In this document: piece by piece, positions 16,133-25,004 of the stretch
Numbering within the stretch: position 1 is the stretch's first letter
Layout: each line of letters begins with the position of its first letter
Source of the DNA: Dendronalium phyllosphericum CENA369
GTDB lineage: Bacteria > Cyanobacteriota > Cyanobacteriia > Cyanobacteriales > Nostocaceae
Assembly (NCBI RefSeq): GCF_016056275.1
Contig: NZ_JAECZA010000044.1
Coordinates: 1 to 33,002 of the forward strand
Direction of reading: 5' to 3'
DNA length: 33,002 nucleotides
Translations under genes and position numbers: made by a program
The notes under the pieces: generated by a model
Told to the model about the DNA's origin: nothing
What the model saw: only the letters and a program-made list of their open reading frames with translations
The model's database searches: none

Positions 16133-17284
16133 TTATTCCAGCTTAAACACATCTGCTAGTACGCTGCGATCGCCCACCAGTCTGTTGTTTGCTGGCGAGT
16201 CATAAATAATTAACAATGAAGGTATGCCAATTACATCCTGAAATAAAGTCATACCCTCAGCATGGTCATCCCGATTTCCATAGGGGATTTCTTGTACGAG
16301 TTCTGGATTGTTAAGAACATTTTCTGGCAAATTTACACCATTTTTCCAGCGATAAACTTGCACAGGCCCATCTAAATCCATTGTTGGGCCAGCTAAAATC
16401 AAAAAGTCTTCACCATCAATGATTAAATCTCGAATCCCTAATCCATTCAACCAGACAAAATGCTTTTTATATTCCTTGTTATCTTCTCCAATTTTTCGCA
16501 GTTTCATCAGTCCTGGTTGAGACTTATCTAACTCTATTTCCAGAATTACAGCCCAACCCCGCACAACTGGCCCGCGTAAACCTAGAAAAACGCGATTTCG
16601 ATCGACAGCTAACCCTTCAATATCAAAGCCGTTATCTTTCCCTGGAATTGCTGCTTGAATAAATGACCCTAAATGAGAGTCATTTTCTAAAGCTGCGATC
16701 AGCAAGTTACCTCGGTCTGTCACCTCTAGTTTCGCAGCACTCAACTCTATCTCAGGATTTTGAGGGTGTGGACGAGATGAAAACAACTTCCCATCCACAA
16801 GGGGAATCCTTGCAAGAATGTAGCGGTTGAGTTCCGATTCAATTTTTGCTAATCTAGAAATATTTTGCAAATCAGTTTTATCGGACTTAGGTTTTTTGCG
16901 CTTGTAGCTATGAGAACCAACTAACCATAAGTAATAATCGGCATAAGCCAATCCTTCAATATCAACTTCTTCATCTTCATTTGCAGGTAAACCAATGAAT
17001 TCTGATACCCTAAATTGTTGGTGGTCTGTAAATTTATCGGTGTCAACTAAAGAGAGACGTTCAATTGTTGAGGTTTCATCTGACCCCAACCATAAGTGGC
17101 GATCGGGAGTTAACCGTAAAGCAGAAAGGTCTTTCCTATGTTCTTGAAAACTCTCAGCAAACGTGAGAGAAACTTGATGGAGTAAATGCGAATTTGGCAT
17201 GTTAGTTAGTCTGTCAACTGAGGAAGTTGTTAATCCTGATATTTTGATGTATGAATTAATACTTTGCAATAAAAAATGTCTCAT
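16133..17284 (-). CDS. DUF3616 family protein
   Basis: 383-residue protein recognised as DUF3616, a family of unknown function. It resembles beta-propeller-like or phytase/esterase-like repeats, with recurring strands such as RHLWLGSDETSTIERLSL, DIEGLAYADYYLWLVGSHS and DIEGLAVDRNRVFLGLRGPV. The D-I-E-G-L-A phrase occurs twice, and HAEGMTLF near the C-terminus echoes it. No signal peptide is obvious. The residues before Met29 (MPNSHLL) are poorly conserved in character, so the true start may be at 17200; ATG 17284 has a modest AGGT upstream. It converges on mysD and is divergent from the CHAD gene. A link to MAA synthesis is not indicated beyond adjacency. Confidence 0.8.
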   Translation of the reverse strand: MRHFLLQSINSYIKISGLTTSSVDRLTNMPNSHLLHQVSLTFAESFQEHRKDLSALRLTPDRHLWLGSDETSTIERLSLVDTDKFTDHQQFRVSEFIGLPANEDEEVDIEGLAYADYYLWLVGSHSYKRKKPKSDKTDLQNISRLAKIESELNRYILARIPLVDGKLFSSRPHPQNPEIELSAAKLEVTDRGNLLIAALENDSHLGSFIQAAIPGKDNGFDIEGLAVDRNRVFLGLRGPVVRGWAVILEIELDKSQPGLMKLRKIGEDNKEYKKHFVWLNGLGIRDLIIDGEDFLILAGPTMDLDGPVQVYRWKNGVNLPENVLNNPELVQEIPYGNRDDHAEGMTLFQDVIGIPSLLIIYDSPANNRLVGDRSVLADVFKLE

Positions 17285-17459
17285 TACCTAATTTACATGC
17301 AAATCAGTTAGGTAAATGTGTCATTTAAACTAATAATAGCAACTGTATATTTCCATAAAAATATCAAGTGTCAAGGGTAATAATCATACTTATAGCTAAA
17401 GGACAATTTTAAAAACAAATATCGAAGGATAGATGGAGTTTTTTAACTAATGCTATTAT

Positions 17460-17487
17460 GCAATAACCTGATTAAGTAGGTTATTGC
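17460..17487 (+). promoter_or_regulatory. Perfect hairpin directly before the CHAD gene
   Basis: GCAATAACCT (17460-17469) and AGGTTATTGC (17478-17487) form a perfect 10-bp inverted repeat with an 8-nt loop, ending 8 nt before the ATG at 17496. The only AGG-type ribosome-like word lies in the 3' arm, so an RNA stem could hide it. It could equally be an operator. Confidence 0.45.
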
Positions 17488-17495
17488 TATCAATT

Positions 17496-18464
17496 ATGAA
17501 ATTAGCTACAGAACCAACAGTAAAAACTCTAGGAGACTACGCATACCAAGCGATCCAAAAACACTTAAAGAAAACCTTGAAGTGGGAAAAATCTGTTAAG
17601 AAAGATGAAGATCCGGAAGCGCTACATCAAATGCGAGTGGGTATGCGTCGCCTACGCACAGCTACAAGTAGGTTTGAAATAGCATTAAGTTTGCCAAAGC
17701 CAGCCAGAGATAAAAATATCGGTAAAATTGCTCGTCGTCTTGGTAATCTCAGAGACTTAGATGTGCTAAAAGAAGCTTTGAAAACACTTTATCAACCACA
17801 TTTGCCTCACAAAGAACAAAAATCTTTGGAAACAGCTTTTGATGCTTTGGCAAAACAACGTAAAGATGCATTGTCTACTGTGCAAACAACATTAAAGGAC
17901 GAATCTTACAAGTCTTTAAAACAAGCATTAGAAGAGTGGTTAGATAAACCTAGCTATCAACCTGTAGCTTCTCTACCAATTCAGCAGGTACTACCTGATT
18001 TACTATTACCTGAAGTGAGTCGTTTCTTACTACATCCAGGGTGGCTAGTTGGTACTCAAGTTGTGGATTCAGAGGTAACAGTCCACACCAACTGGAAAGC
18101 AGAAAAACTAGAACAACAATTGACAACTCAAGGCGATACTATTCACGATTTGCGGAAACAAGCTAAACGCGTGCGTTACCAAATGGAGTTATTTACTGAC
18201 TTATATGGTGAGTCTTACGCTGCTTATATTGCCGAAGTGAAGAGTATTCAAGAGATTTTAGGTAATATCCAAGATATTGCAGTTATGAGTGAGTGGCTTA
18301 CGGATGTTTTCCAATCAGAAATTCACAAAGAATTACCAACACTTGCTGCTTTGTTAGCAGAAAATCGTTACAAATCGTGGCAACAGTGGCAACCTTTGCA
18401 GGAAAGATATTTGAAAGCTGAAAATAAACATAGTTTTCATTTGACAATACTGCATCCTCTTTAG
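17496..18464 (+). CDS. CHAD domain protein (polyphosphate-binding type)
   Basis: 322 residues from ATG 17496 (the frame opens at a TTG at 17484). CHAD domains are helical bundles rich in conserved His and basic residues that bind polyphosphate. Both halves of the signature are present: EALHQMRVGMRRLRTATSRF with KIARRLGNLRDLDVLKEAL in the first half, and TIHDLRKQAKRVRYQMELF with IQEILGNIQDIAVMSEWL in the second. No CYTH (triphosphate tunnel) domain is attached, so this is a stand-alone CHAD protein, probably cytosolic or granule-associated. It is divergent from the DUF3616 gene and flanked upstream by a perfect hairpin. The cellular role is inferred from the family only. Confidence 0.9.
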   Translation: MKLATEPTVKTLGDYAYQAIQKHLKKTLKWEKSVKKDEDPEALHQMRVGMRRLRTATSRFEIALSLPKPARDKNIGKIARRLGNLRDLDVLKEALKTLYQPHLPHKEQKSLETAFDALAKQRKDALSTVQTTLKDESYKSLKQALEEWLDKPSYQPVASLPIQQVLPDLLLPEVSRFLLHPGWLVGTQVVDSEVTVHTNWKAEKLEQQLTTQGDTIHDLRKQAKRVRYQMELFTDLYGESYAAYIAEVKSIQEILGNIQDIAVMSEWLTDVFQSEIHKELPTLAALLAENRYKSWQQWQPLQERYLKAENKHSFHLTILHPL

Positions 18465-18620
18465 AAAGAAAGAGAAATTGTCAAAAAACAGGTTAAGTAC
18501 AAACTATTTTCTGTTCGCCGTTAAGTGCTTTTTTGTGACAATTATTTGCTAGTTGATTTATTTAGAATCATCAGAACTAAGACCTTTGCTGAGTTTTTTC
18601 TTTATTTGATGAAGTTGAGA

Positions 18621-19274
18621 CTAGCGGCGAGCAGACAAACTAATAGGAGATTCAAGGGATAACACATAAACACTGCTCTGGGGAATCTGCACAATCCGAG
18701 TATTTTCTGGGGAACGCATGCCAGCCAGCAATCCTACAGCACTCCCTAGCATGGCTCCTCGGTCAAATTCATCTGGATCGCCTTGGTTCAAAAAGCCTAA
18801 TGTACTGCCCCCAATCCTACCCCAAATGGAACCATTTTCTACAGCTTTGTCATTAGCTCGCTTATGGGTAATGGTAGTGCCAGGAATAGTTTGACTTGAT
18901 GCTTTAATCGAGACAATTCGACCATTAATCACCAAAGATTGCGCGACAATTTTAGCGCCTCCATCTGTTGGTTTGAGGACAATTGTTACAGGAGTATTTT
19001 CCGCTGCTATGGTGTTACCTTGAGCATCTTTAATTGCATTAGCTAAAGGAACAGTGAGGGGATAATCCTTTTTTTGCCCAACATCTATGGTAATGGATGC
19101 GGGAAATGAGATAATAATTGCTGTATCTTGGGGAATACTAATTTCTTCACTAACAGCTTGGGGCTGAGGTTGCGCCAACGGCTGAGTCGGAACTGTTTGA
19201 GCGCTAGCTGGTAGTGTAACTGCACCAAACAAAGACATAGAAAAAGCAAGGCTCAACAACATTTGTGTTTTCAT
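18621..19274 (-). CDS. Secreted protein with a TrbI/VirB10-like beta-rich region, unknown function
   Basis: 217 residues. The signal peptide is clear (MKTQMLLSLAFSMSLFGAVTLPASAQT). A Pro/Gln linker and a beta-strand-rich body follow, opening IPQDTAIIISFPASITIDVGQKKDYPLTVPLA. Phrases such as VINGRIVSIKASSQTIPGTTI and the glycine-rich segment GRIGGSTLGFL...GAMLGSAVGLLAG recall the C-terminal barrel of TrbI/VirB10-like proteins. That resemblance is weak, and no other conjugation gene is present, so a conjugation role is unlikely. Probably periplasmic or outer-membrane associated. It lies on the same strand as the half-kinase gene with a 146 bp gap. Confidence 0.7.
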   Translation of the reverse strand: MKTQMLLSLAFSMSLFGAVTLPASAQTVPTQPLAQPQPQAVSEEISIPQDTAIIISFPASITIDVGQKKDYPLTVPLANAIKDAQGNTIAAENTPVTIVLKPTDGGAKIVAQSLVINGRIVSIKASSQTIPGTTITHKRANDKAVENGSIWGRIGGSTLGFLNQGDPDEFDRGAMLGSAVGLLAGMRSPENTRIVQIPQSSVYVLSLESPISLSARR

Positions 19275-19420
19275 AACCGTTTCTTCCTTAGATATGAGTA
19301 CTTTGTTTCGGGTTTGAATCCTTCACTCAATTCATAGGTTGGTTATTTTTGGTTTATGCAGTCGGTCTTGAAAATCTGAGTTCTAAGAAGCCACTGTGGT
19401 GATGTAATATCGTTTTGAGG

Positions 19421-20653
19421 TCAATTACCAGATACTGTCTGAAACTTATTTGCTGAACCCAAGGAATAATTTTCCAACTTAAAATCGGCAAAAGATTTAT
19501 TTTCTAACCTATCTCTTAAAGCTTCATCTAAAATTACACCTGCTGAATCTTTTTTAACGCCAATAATAATTACACTTCTCTGATATCGAGTTAAATCTCG
19601 ATTTTCTTGACAATCCTGGCGTTGAAATTGACCGAGATTTAATAAACGATAACCTTTAACACTGGGCGTATTATTAAATAACTTTTTGGCTAAAAGTTGT
19701 ACTTGCTTGGAACGCTCTAAAGCTCTGCGTTGTCCAGTTGTCACATTCACTTCACAAGCAGCTGTACCTACAGAAATAATTTCACTAGGATTTTCCATTA
19801 TATTCTGTATACCTTCTTGCTCTAAATTTAATTTTAAAACTTCAACACTAATAATTTTATCGTGATATTTTAGTTGAAAGTTGCTACCTAAAAGCCATTT
19901 ATATTCTCCTGACAAAACAGCTATATTAAATTTGGCAGTTCTGCCTTGACTATCTCTACCTTCTTGATAAGAGAAGTAATCTATCTTGCCTTTTCTTTCT
20001 GGAAATTGACCGTAATTTACAGATGTCACCAATTTTGGATAGCCTGTAACTAAGCATATTACATTGAGTAATGCCAACGATACTAACAGCGCGGCAAATA
20101 GTGCTGGTAGAGGTAATTTTTCTGGTTGTTTTGTTGGTAGCAAAGGTGTATGAAATTTTAGCCGCGCTAAATCTTCGCTTTGAGAAATACCTAACGTCCT
20201 GATTCCAGACTGTTGCTGTTCAATTGCCTGGCTATTAACAGGACGTTTTCTCACCTCTGACATTTTTAGCTTTTGTTCTAATTTAGAACCGTCGATTTTT
20301 TCCATTGCTATACAGTGCAACACTAAACCATTTCTAGTTTGATACTGGAAATAATCATAGACTTTGGGAATGCTAGGATGATTCATCTGTCCCAATACAT
20401 CCGCCTCTTGCCTAAACATTTCTAATGCTTTAGGGTCGTTTGCTAAATTCTCGTTGAGTACTTTAATGATTATTGGCGTGTCTTGTTCGTATGCTTCATA
20501 AACTTTGCCAAAGCCAGTTTCGTCGTTCAACAAGTGCGTGACGCGATAACGCCCAAGTAATTCCAGTGGGGAACCACAATTTTGACAAAAACGGTTTTTA
20601 TGATTGTTGGGGTTATTGGGTTGAGGACAAACCGGATTGATACAAAGGCTCAT
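19421..20653 (-). CDS. Zinc-ribbon protein with truncated Ser/Thr kinase N-lobe, membrane segment and C-terminal domain
   Basis: 410 residues from ATG 20653 (a GTG at 20692 would overlap the hydrolase stop by 4 nt). It opens with a four-cysteine zinc ribbon (Cys4, Cys9, Cys23, Cys26), as in many cyanobacterial Ser/Thr kinases. Next comes a kinase N-lobe: glycine loop LLNDETGFGKVYEA, the ATP lysine Lys64 in IIIKVL, the alpha-C glutamate Glu83 in FRQEADVL, and a hinge-like HCIAMEKIDG. The kinase then stops: no HRD, DFG or APE motif, only about 50 polar residues before a membrane segment (about 181-204). The C-terminal 190 residues resemble the extracytoplasmic tails of such kinases. Likely a half-kinase without catalytic function. 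Confidence 0.78.
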   Translation of the reverse strand: MSLCINPVCPQPNNPNNHKNRFCQNCGSPLELLGRYRVTHLLNDETGFGKVYEAYEQDTPIIIKVLNENLANDPKALEMFRQEADVLGQMNHPSIPKVYDYFQYQTRNGLVLHCIAMEKIDGSKLEQKLKMSEVRKRPVNSQAIEQQQSGIRTLGISQSEDLARLKFHTPLLPTKQPEKLPLPALFAALLVSLALLNVICLVTGYPKLVTSVNYGQFPERKGKIDYFSYQEGRDSQGRTAKFNIAVLSGEYKWLLGSNFQLKYHDKIISVEVLKLNLEQEGIQNIMENPSEIISVGTAACEVNVTTGQRRALERSKQVQLLAKKLFNNTPSVKGYRLLNLGQFQRQDCQENRDLTRYQRSVIIIGVKKDSAGVILDEALRDRLENKSFADFKLENYSLGSANKFQTVSGN

Positions 20654-20688
20654 GACTGGCTGAATCTGTGGTACAAAGTAGCGATCGC

Positions 20689-21534
20689 TCACTTATATTC
20701 TTCTGCTAAGAAAGCTGCTACAGTCCGGTTAAATGACTCAGGACAAGTCAAAAAAGGCCAATGATTGCCGGGAACTTGGCACAGACGTAAGTTTTTGAGA
20801 TAAGTTTTGTAAGGTTGGAGTTGCCAATCTTGGCGGTTAACACCTTTTTCTGGCTGGACGAATAATGCAGAAATATCAAGGGGGATTGTAAAACCAGGGA
20901 CTCGCATTACTTCTGCAAAAATCTCATCGCGGGCGGTAACAGTAAACTTGCTACCCCAACTACCATCTGCTTTTTCTTCAATTCCTGCTTGAAAAACTTG
21001 CTGCTGTAGGGGTGTCCATTCTTGATATTGGCTTAACTGACGCGCTTGTTGTTCTGCTGCTGCGTAACTAGCAAACGGCCCCATACCTTTAAGAAAAGGT
21101 AAGACGCGGTACAAAATTGGAAATGTCAACTTGAGGAAACCAGGCATCTTCCAGATGAAAATCGGATCGACCAGAATCATACTCCGCAAACGCTTGGGGT
21201 TTTGCCTTGCCCAAATAGCAGTTAATTTACCCGTCCAAGAGTGACTGATAACATGGGCAGAAGACCATCCCAAGTCATCCATGAGTGCTTCTAAATCTGC
21301 GATCGCACTTGCAAAACTATAATCTTTCTCCGGCTTGCTGCTTTGGCCGTGACCGCGCATATCCGGCGCAACTATGTGATAGTCTGCCGCGAGGTAATCA
21401 CCTAAGCTAGACCAAACAAGGGCGTTGTCAGCTAAACCATGTAATAGCAACACGGGTTCTTGACTCTGATGCCACTCTAAATAAGAAAGTTGAATATCAG
21501 ACTTGAAAAAAGTCCGACGTACAGGTTCAGCCAT
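20689..21534 (-). CDS. Alpha/beta hydrolase
   Basis: 281-residue alpha/beta-hydrolase fold enzyme; substrate unknown. The oxyanion motif LLHGLADNALVW is at 30-41, and DMRGHGQSSKP at 58-68 is the classic loop. The nucleophile elbow reads SHSWTG at 97-102, so Ser99 is the likely nucleophile. The usual G-x-S-x-G is altered to S-x-S-x-T. His258 in PGNHWPF is the catalytic histidine; the acid residue is not obvious to me. No signal peptide, so cytosolic. The downstream half-kinase gene starts at or just after its stop on the same strand, suggesting co-transcription. Related enzymes include epoxide hydrolases, haloalkane dehalogenases and esterases. Confidence 0.88.
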   Translation of the reverse strand: MAEPVRRTFFKSDIQLSYLEWHQSQEPVLLLHGLADNALVWSSLGDYLAADYHIVAPDMRGHGQSSKPEKDYSFASAIADLEALMDDLGWSSAHVISHSWTGKLTAIWARQNPKRLRSMILVDPIFIWKMPGFLKLTFPILYRVLPFLKGMGPFASYAAAEQQARQLSQYQEWTPLQQQVFQAGIEEKADGSWGSKFTVTARDEIFAEVMRVPGFTIPLDISALFVQPEKGVNRQDWQLQPYKTYLKNLRLCQVPGNHWPFLTCPESFNRTVAAFLAEEYK

Positions 21535-21673
21535 ACATCTACCCCAGGAAAGAGAATTTGGCGCTTATATGTTACAGCGAAAGCCTTTGTCTACCAAGGG
21601 TAAAGATAAAATTATCAAGGTATCGATCGCAATTATTCGTTCGTTATTAATTCGCAGGCGATCGTTGGTATAA

Positions 21674-21714
21674 AAAAACCTCAAATTCTTATAATGCAAG
21701 AATTTGAGGTTTTT
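21674..21714. terminator. Strong bidirectional hairpin terminator
   Basis: A perfect 17-bp inverted repeat (21674-21690 and 21698-21714; core CCTCAAATTCTT / AAGAATTTGAGG) with a 7-nt loop, flanked by A and T runs. It lies just downstream of the DUF4082/dimethylformamidase-like gene (minus strand, stop at 21753) and most likely ends that transcript. Confidence 0.85.
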
Positions 21715-21752
21715 ACTCTTAGAGAGTTCTGATTAATTACTCAATCTCAGTT

Positions 21753-24700
21753 TTAGTTCGTCGCAAATAAAACATCAACCCAGTAGTTACTCGACTGGTA
21801 AGTGGAGTTGGGAAATGCAGGGGTCGAACTATAGTTATATACACCGTTACCCCCACTAACTGCATTACTGAGAGCGTGCAATGGTGGATTATCTACGCCA
21901 GCGTTAGTAAAGTATCCTTCATCTACGGAGTAGTGTCCGACATTAGTGTGGTATGACGCAACATAAGTAGTATTGGCAGTAATTGCTATAGGAGTAGTAA
22001 AGTTGACCTGCTGCCAACCTGAGGCAGTCTCGTTAGTAAAAGTTGCTCTTGCCAACTGCGTACCAGTGCTGCTCCACAAAGTGCCGACATGAGTACCCGT
22101 GTTGCTTGTACTCTTATAAAATCGGATACCCTTAATCGAGCCGTTGACATCCGAGCGGAACTTGACACCAACCTCAATAGCAGTATTATCGGGATCTGCC
22201 ACCACAGCAGGAGTTGTTGTGTTATTCCAGATACTAGATGTTACTGGAGTTGTAGTGCCAGCCGCTGTAGTAAATGACCAAGTAAAGTTCGCTGCTAAAG
22301 CATTGCCAGCTTGGTCTTTCACCCTTGGATCGGTACTTCCACCTTTAACTGTAGCAGTATAAGTTGTACTAGCTGTTAGCGGACTGCTTGGTGTGAGCGT
22401 TGCCGTCCGGCTGCTAGTGTTGTATGTCACATTGGCTGCTACCAGTACGTTGTTCGCTCCCCGCAACTGAAATGTATCAGTATTAACTGTTGATGAGTCT
22501 ATAGCCTCGCTGAAGGTAGCTGTAACGCTCGACCCCACACTTACGCCTGTAGCACCGCTGCTGGGAGTTATTGCACTTACTGTCGGTGGGGTTGTGTCAG
22601 TAACAGTGGTAGTTGTAAACACCACATCGACCCAGTAATTGCTTGACTGGTAAGTTGAGTTAGGAAAAGCTGGGGTCGAGCTATAGATATAAACACCATT
22701 AGCTCCATTTTCTCCATTGCTGAGAGCGTGCAATGGTAGGTTATCGACTCCAGAAGTAGCAAAGAAACCACCATCAGCAGCATAATGCCCAACATTGGTG
22801 TGGTAGGAAGCTACATAAACTGTATTAGCAGTAATTCCTACTGGAGTATCAAAGTTGACTTGTTGCCAGCCGGAAGTGGTTTCATTAGTGAAGGTTGCCC
22901 TTGCTAACTGCGTACCAGTGTTGCTCCACAAAGTCCCAACGTGAGTACCTGTATTACCGCTACCTTTATAGAAACGGATGCCAGAAATGTAGCCGTTAAC
23001 ATCTGAGCGGAATTTAACACCAACGTCAACTGCACTTGTATCGGAATCTGCGGCTACAGTAGGAGTTGCTGTGTTATCCCAGATACTACACGGGCAAGTA
23101 CGCGTTCCAATTGTAATGGTAACGCTTGCTCCGGGAGACTCAATATTACCGCTATCATCGATCGCCCGGCTCTTAATGGTGACTGAACCAGAAGTATTGG
23201 CTCTCCAAGTAAAAGTCCAATTAGCACGACCACTGGCAGGATGCCATGTCGTTCCCCCATCTACTGATACTTCAACCCCACCGATAACACCGCCACCCAT
23301 ATCAGTTGCGGTACCTGTAATCGTGACTTGGCCGCCGCTTTGTACAGTCGTACCAGCAGTGGGTGAGGTAATAGTTGAAGTAGGTTTAGTTGTGTCGCCA
23401 GAAGCAGTAGCAGACAACAAGCCATTCTGTAAAGTAGCTGGTTGTACGCCCATATCCGCAAACAAGTTAACACTTGCCTGCTGCATCCGTGGATCTGGTG
23501 CGGCGCTGCCATTGTCATGTTTGCTATCCAGACCCCACGACCACTGGTAAGTTCCGGAGCCGAATACTAAAGCACCGCTACTGTGCTTGTACAGTGTGAG
23601 GTGGTGGGTTGCAGTACCCGATCCATAGTTAGAACCATTATCTGTGAGGCGCTGCGGTACTTCAACGGTAGTGGATGATAACCGGATCAGACCGGGGGGA
23701 CGAAACCCATTATCGAGGTCTTCATCCCATTCTGCACCTAGCGTTCCGTTTGGAAGGTTGGCTGTAGCACCTGCCGCCTGCGTAGCAATATTAGTGTTGC
23801 GCCAAAAACGCATCTTGCCGTCAGCAGCAGGGACGCTAATGCCGTAAGTGCAGCAATTGACGGTGAAAATTGTGCCGGATAAGGCGTTCTCAGGAAGGCC
23901 ACCATCACCTGGGGGGCTAAAGCGCGCGTCCCGCCAGCTACCTGTCCAGGTAGGAGGGTCTTTCGGGTCGATGACAGCATTAGCATGGGTCTCTTTATAT
24001 GAAACCAAAGTGCGATAGGGTGTTGCCGAACTATCAATACTGTTTTCCCAGCGAGTTTTCCAAAAGATTTCGTTACCGCTAAAGAATCCTAGATGAGTCC
24101 CGCCATTGCGGGCGGTTTCGACGTTGGCGCGCTGTGCTGCCGACCAATATTCGTCGTGCCCGACCGATAGGAAAACTTTATGATTGCCGATCAAGTTACC
24201 ACGGCGATCGCTATCAACACCAGTAAAATAACTGACGTTATAACCATTAGCTTCCAGCCACCGCACTAGCGGATACTCGGCGTTAAAGAACCAGTCTGTA
24301 GCACCATCGACTACACGGCTGTTGAACGGGCGATTATAGCTAACTTTGTAGGCACGTGGCGGATTAGTACCTGGGCCACCGATATAGAGGCTGTTGCCAC
24401 CATATGTATTGTATGCCTGCCAAGTTGTATCAGAGGTCTGAAAAAGCACATCTGAAGTACTGGCATCATCCCGAACGATGAAGGGAATATGGCTTGCTCC
24501 TCCAGTATCTGGACGCACGGCTTTTGCAAAGTATACCCCTGATGTGGCGGTGGCAGGGACAGCCCATGACGTAGATACTGCCCAGTTACCGCAATCAATA
24601 AGTCCACTTGCGGCATTGGTGAGACAGTTTGGTTGGTTTTGTGACTGGTTTACCTGAACAGTTGCTACCTTACGGGCACCATTGCCACTGTAATAACCCA

Positions 24701-25004
24701 TACGGTAGATATCAAGACGGTAGTTAGTAGCAGTTGTTTTAATTTTGAATGAAATTGTGTTTCCCCGATTAACGCTGATATCAGTGGCAAAACCCTGAAT
24801 ACTCGTGTCACCGTCGCCGCTAATATCCCATTCCGTGGAAGGATTACCAGCTTTACAATTCTCAGCAACTATTGAGTTGGCTGGAGAAGCACAGGGATCG
24901 GCCGCTAGCACTCTCTGTATTAGCGGTTGAAACCCCACATTTAGCCCTACTGCCAACACAGCCGTTAGCAAGAGTGGGATTATCATGCGAATGAGTCTAT
25001 TCAT
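21753..25004 (-). CDS. Giant secreted protein: N,N-dimethylformamidase-beta-like domain plus Ig-like and two DUF4082 domains
   Basis: 1083 residues. The signal peptide is at about 1-35 (hydrophobic MIIPLLLTAVLAVGL, cleavage near LAAD). Residues about 60-535 match the DMFase large-subunit-like family: YPLVRWLEANGYNVSYFTG, VGHDEYWS (282-288) and FFSGNEIFWKTRW (307-319). DMFase has a mononuclear iron held by two tyrosines and a glutamate. Tyr286 and Glu312 are candidates but unproven. Then come an Ig-like domain (about 537-635), DUF4082 copy 1 (about 640-796), a Big_5/SbsA-type Ig-like domain (about 803-920) and DUF4082 copy 2 (about 923-1083). A strong ribosome site (AAGGAGG) precedes the ATG. 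DUF4082/Ig tails suggest a cell-surface or sheath location. Substrate unknown. Confidence 0.88.
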   Translation of the reverse strand: MNRLIRMIIPLLLTAVLAVGLNVGFQPLIQRVLAADPCASPANSIVAENCKAGNPSTEWDISGDGDTSIQGFATDISVNRGNTISFKIKTTATNYRLDIYRMGYYSGNGARKVATVQVNQSQNQPNCLTNAASGLIDCGNWAVSTSWAVPATATSGVYFAKAVRPDTGGASHIPFIVRDDASTSDVLFQTSDTTWQAYNTYGGNSLYIGGPGTNPPRAYKVSYNRPFNSRVVDGATDWFFNAEYPLVRWLEANGYNVSYFTGVDSDRRGNLIGNHKVFLSVGHDEYWSAAQRANVETARNGGTHLGFFSGNEIFWKTRWENSIDSSATPYRTLVSYKETHANAVIDPKDPPTWTGSWRDARFSPPGDGGLPENALSGTIFTVNCCTYGISVPAADGKMRFWRNTNIATQAAGATANLPNGTLGAEWDEDLDNGFRPPGLIRLSSTTVEVPQRLTDNGSNYGSGTATHHLTLYKHSSGALVFGSGTYQWSWGLDSKHDNGSAAPDPRMQQASVNLFADMGVQPATLQNGLLSATASGDTTKPTSTITSPTAGTTVQSGGQVTITGTATDMGGGVIGGVEVSVDGGTTWHPASGRANWTFTWRANTSGSVTIKSRAIDDSGNIESPGASVTITIGTRTCPCSIWDNTATPTVAADSDTSAVDVGVKFRSDVNGYISGIRFYKGSGNTGTHVGTLWSNTGTQLARATFTNETTSGWQQVNFDTPVGITANTVYVASYHTNVGHYAADGGFFATSGVDNLPLHALSNGENGANGVYIYSSTPAFPNSTYQSSNYWVDVVFTTTTVTDTTPPTVSAITPSSGATGVSVGSSVTATFSEAIDSSTVNTDTFQLRGANNVLVAANVTYNTSSRTATLTPSSPLTASTTYTATVKGGSTDPRVKDQAGNALAANFTWSFTTAAGTTTPVTSSIWNNTTTPAVVADPDNTAIEVGVKFRSDVNGSIKGIRFYKSTSNTGTHVGTLWSSTGTQLARATFTNETASGWQQVNFTTPIAITANTTYVASYHTNVGHYSVDEGYFTNAGVDNPPLHALSNAVSGGNGVYNYSSTPAFPNSTYQSSNYWVDVLFATN

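Noticed and set aside
18621-19274. TrbI/VirB10-like resemblance as evidence of a conjugative element
   Set aside because: The similarity is weak and no other transfer or mobile-element gene is present.
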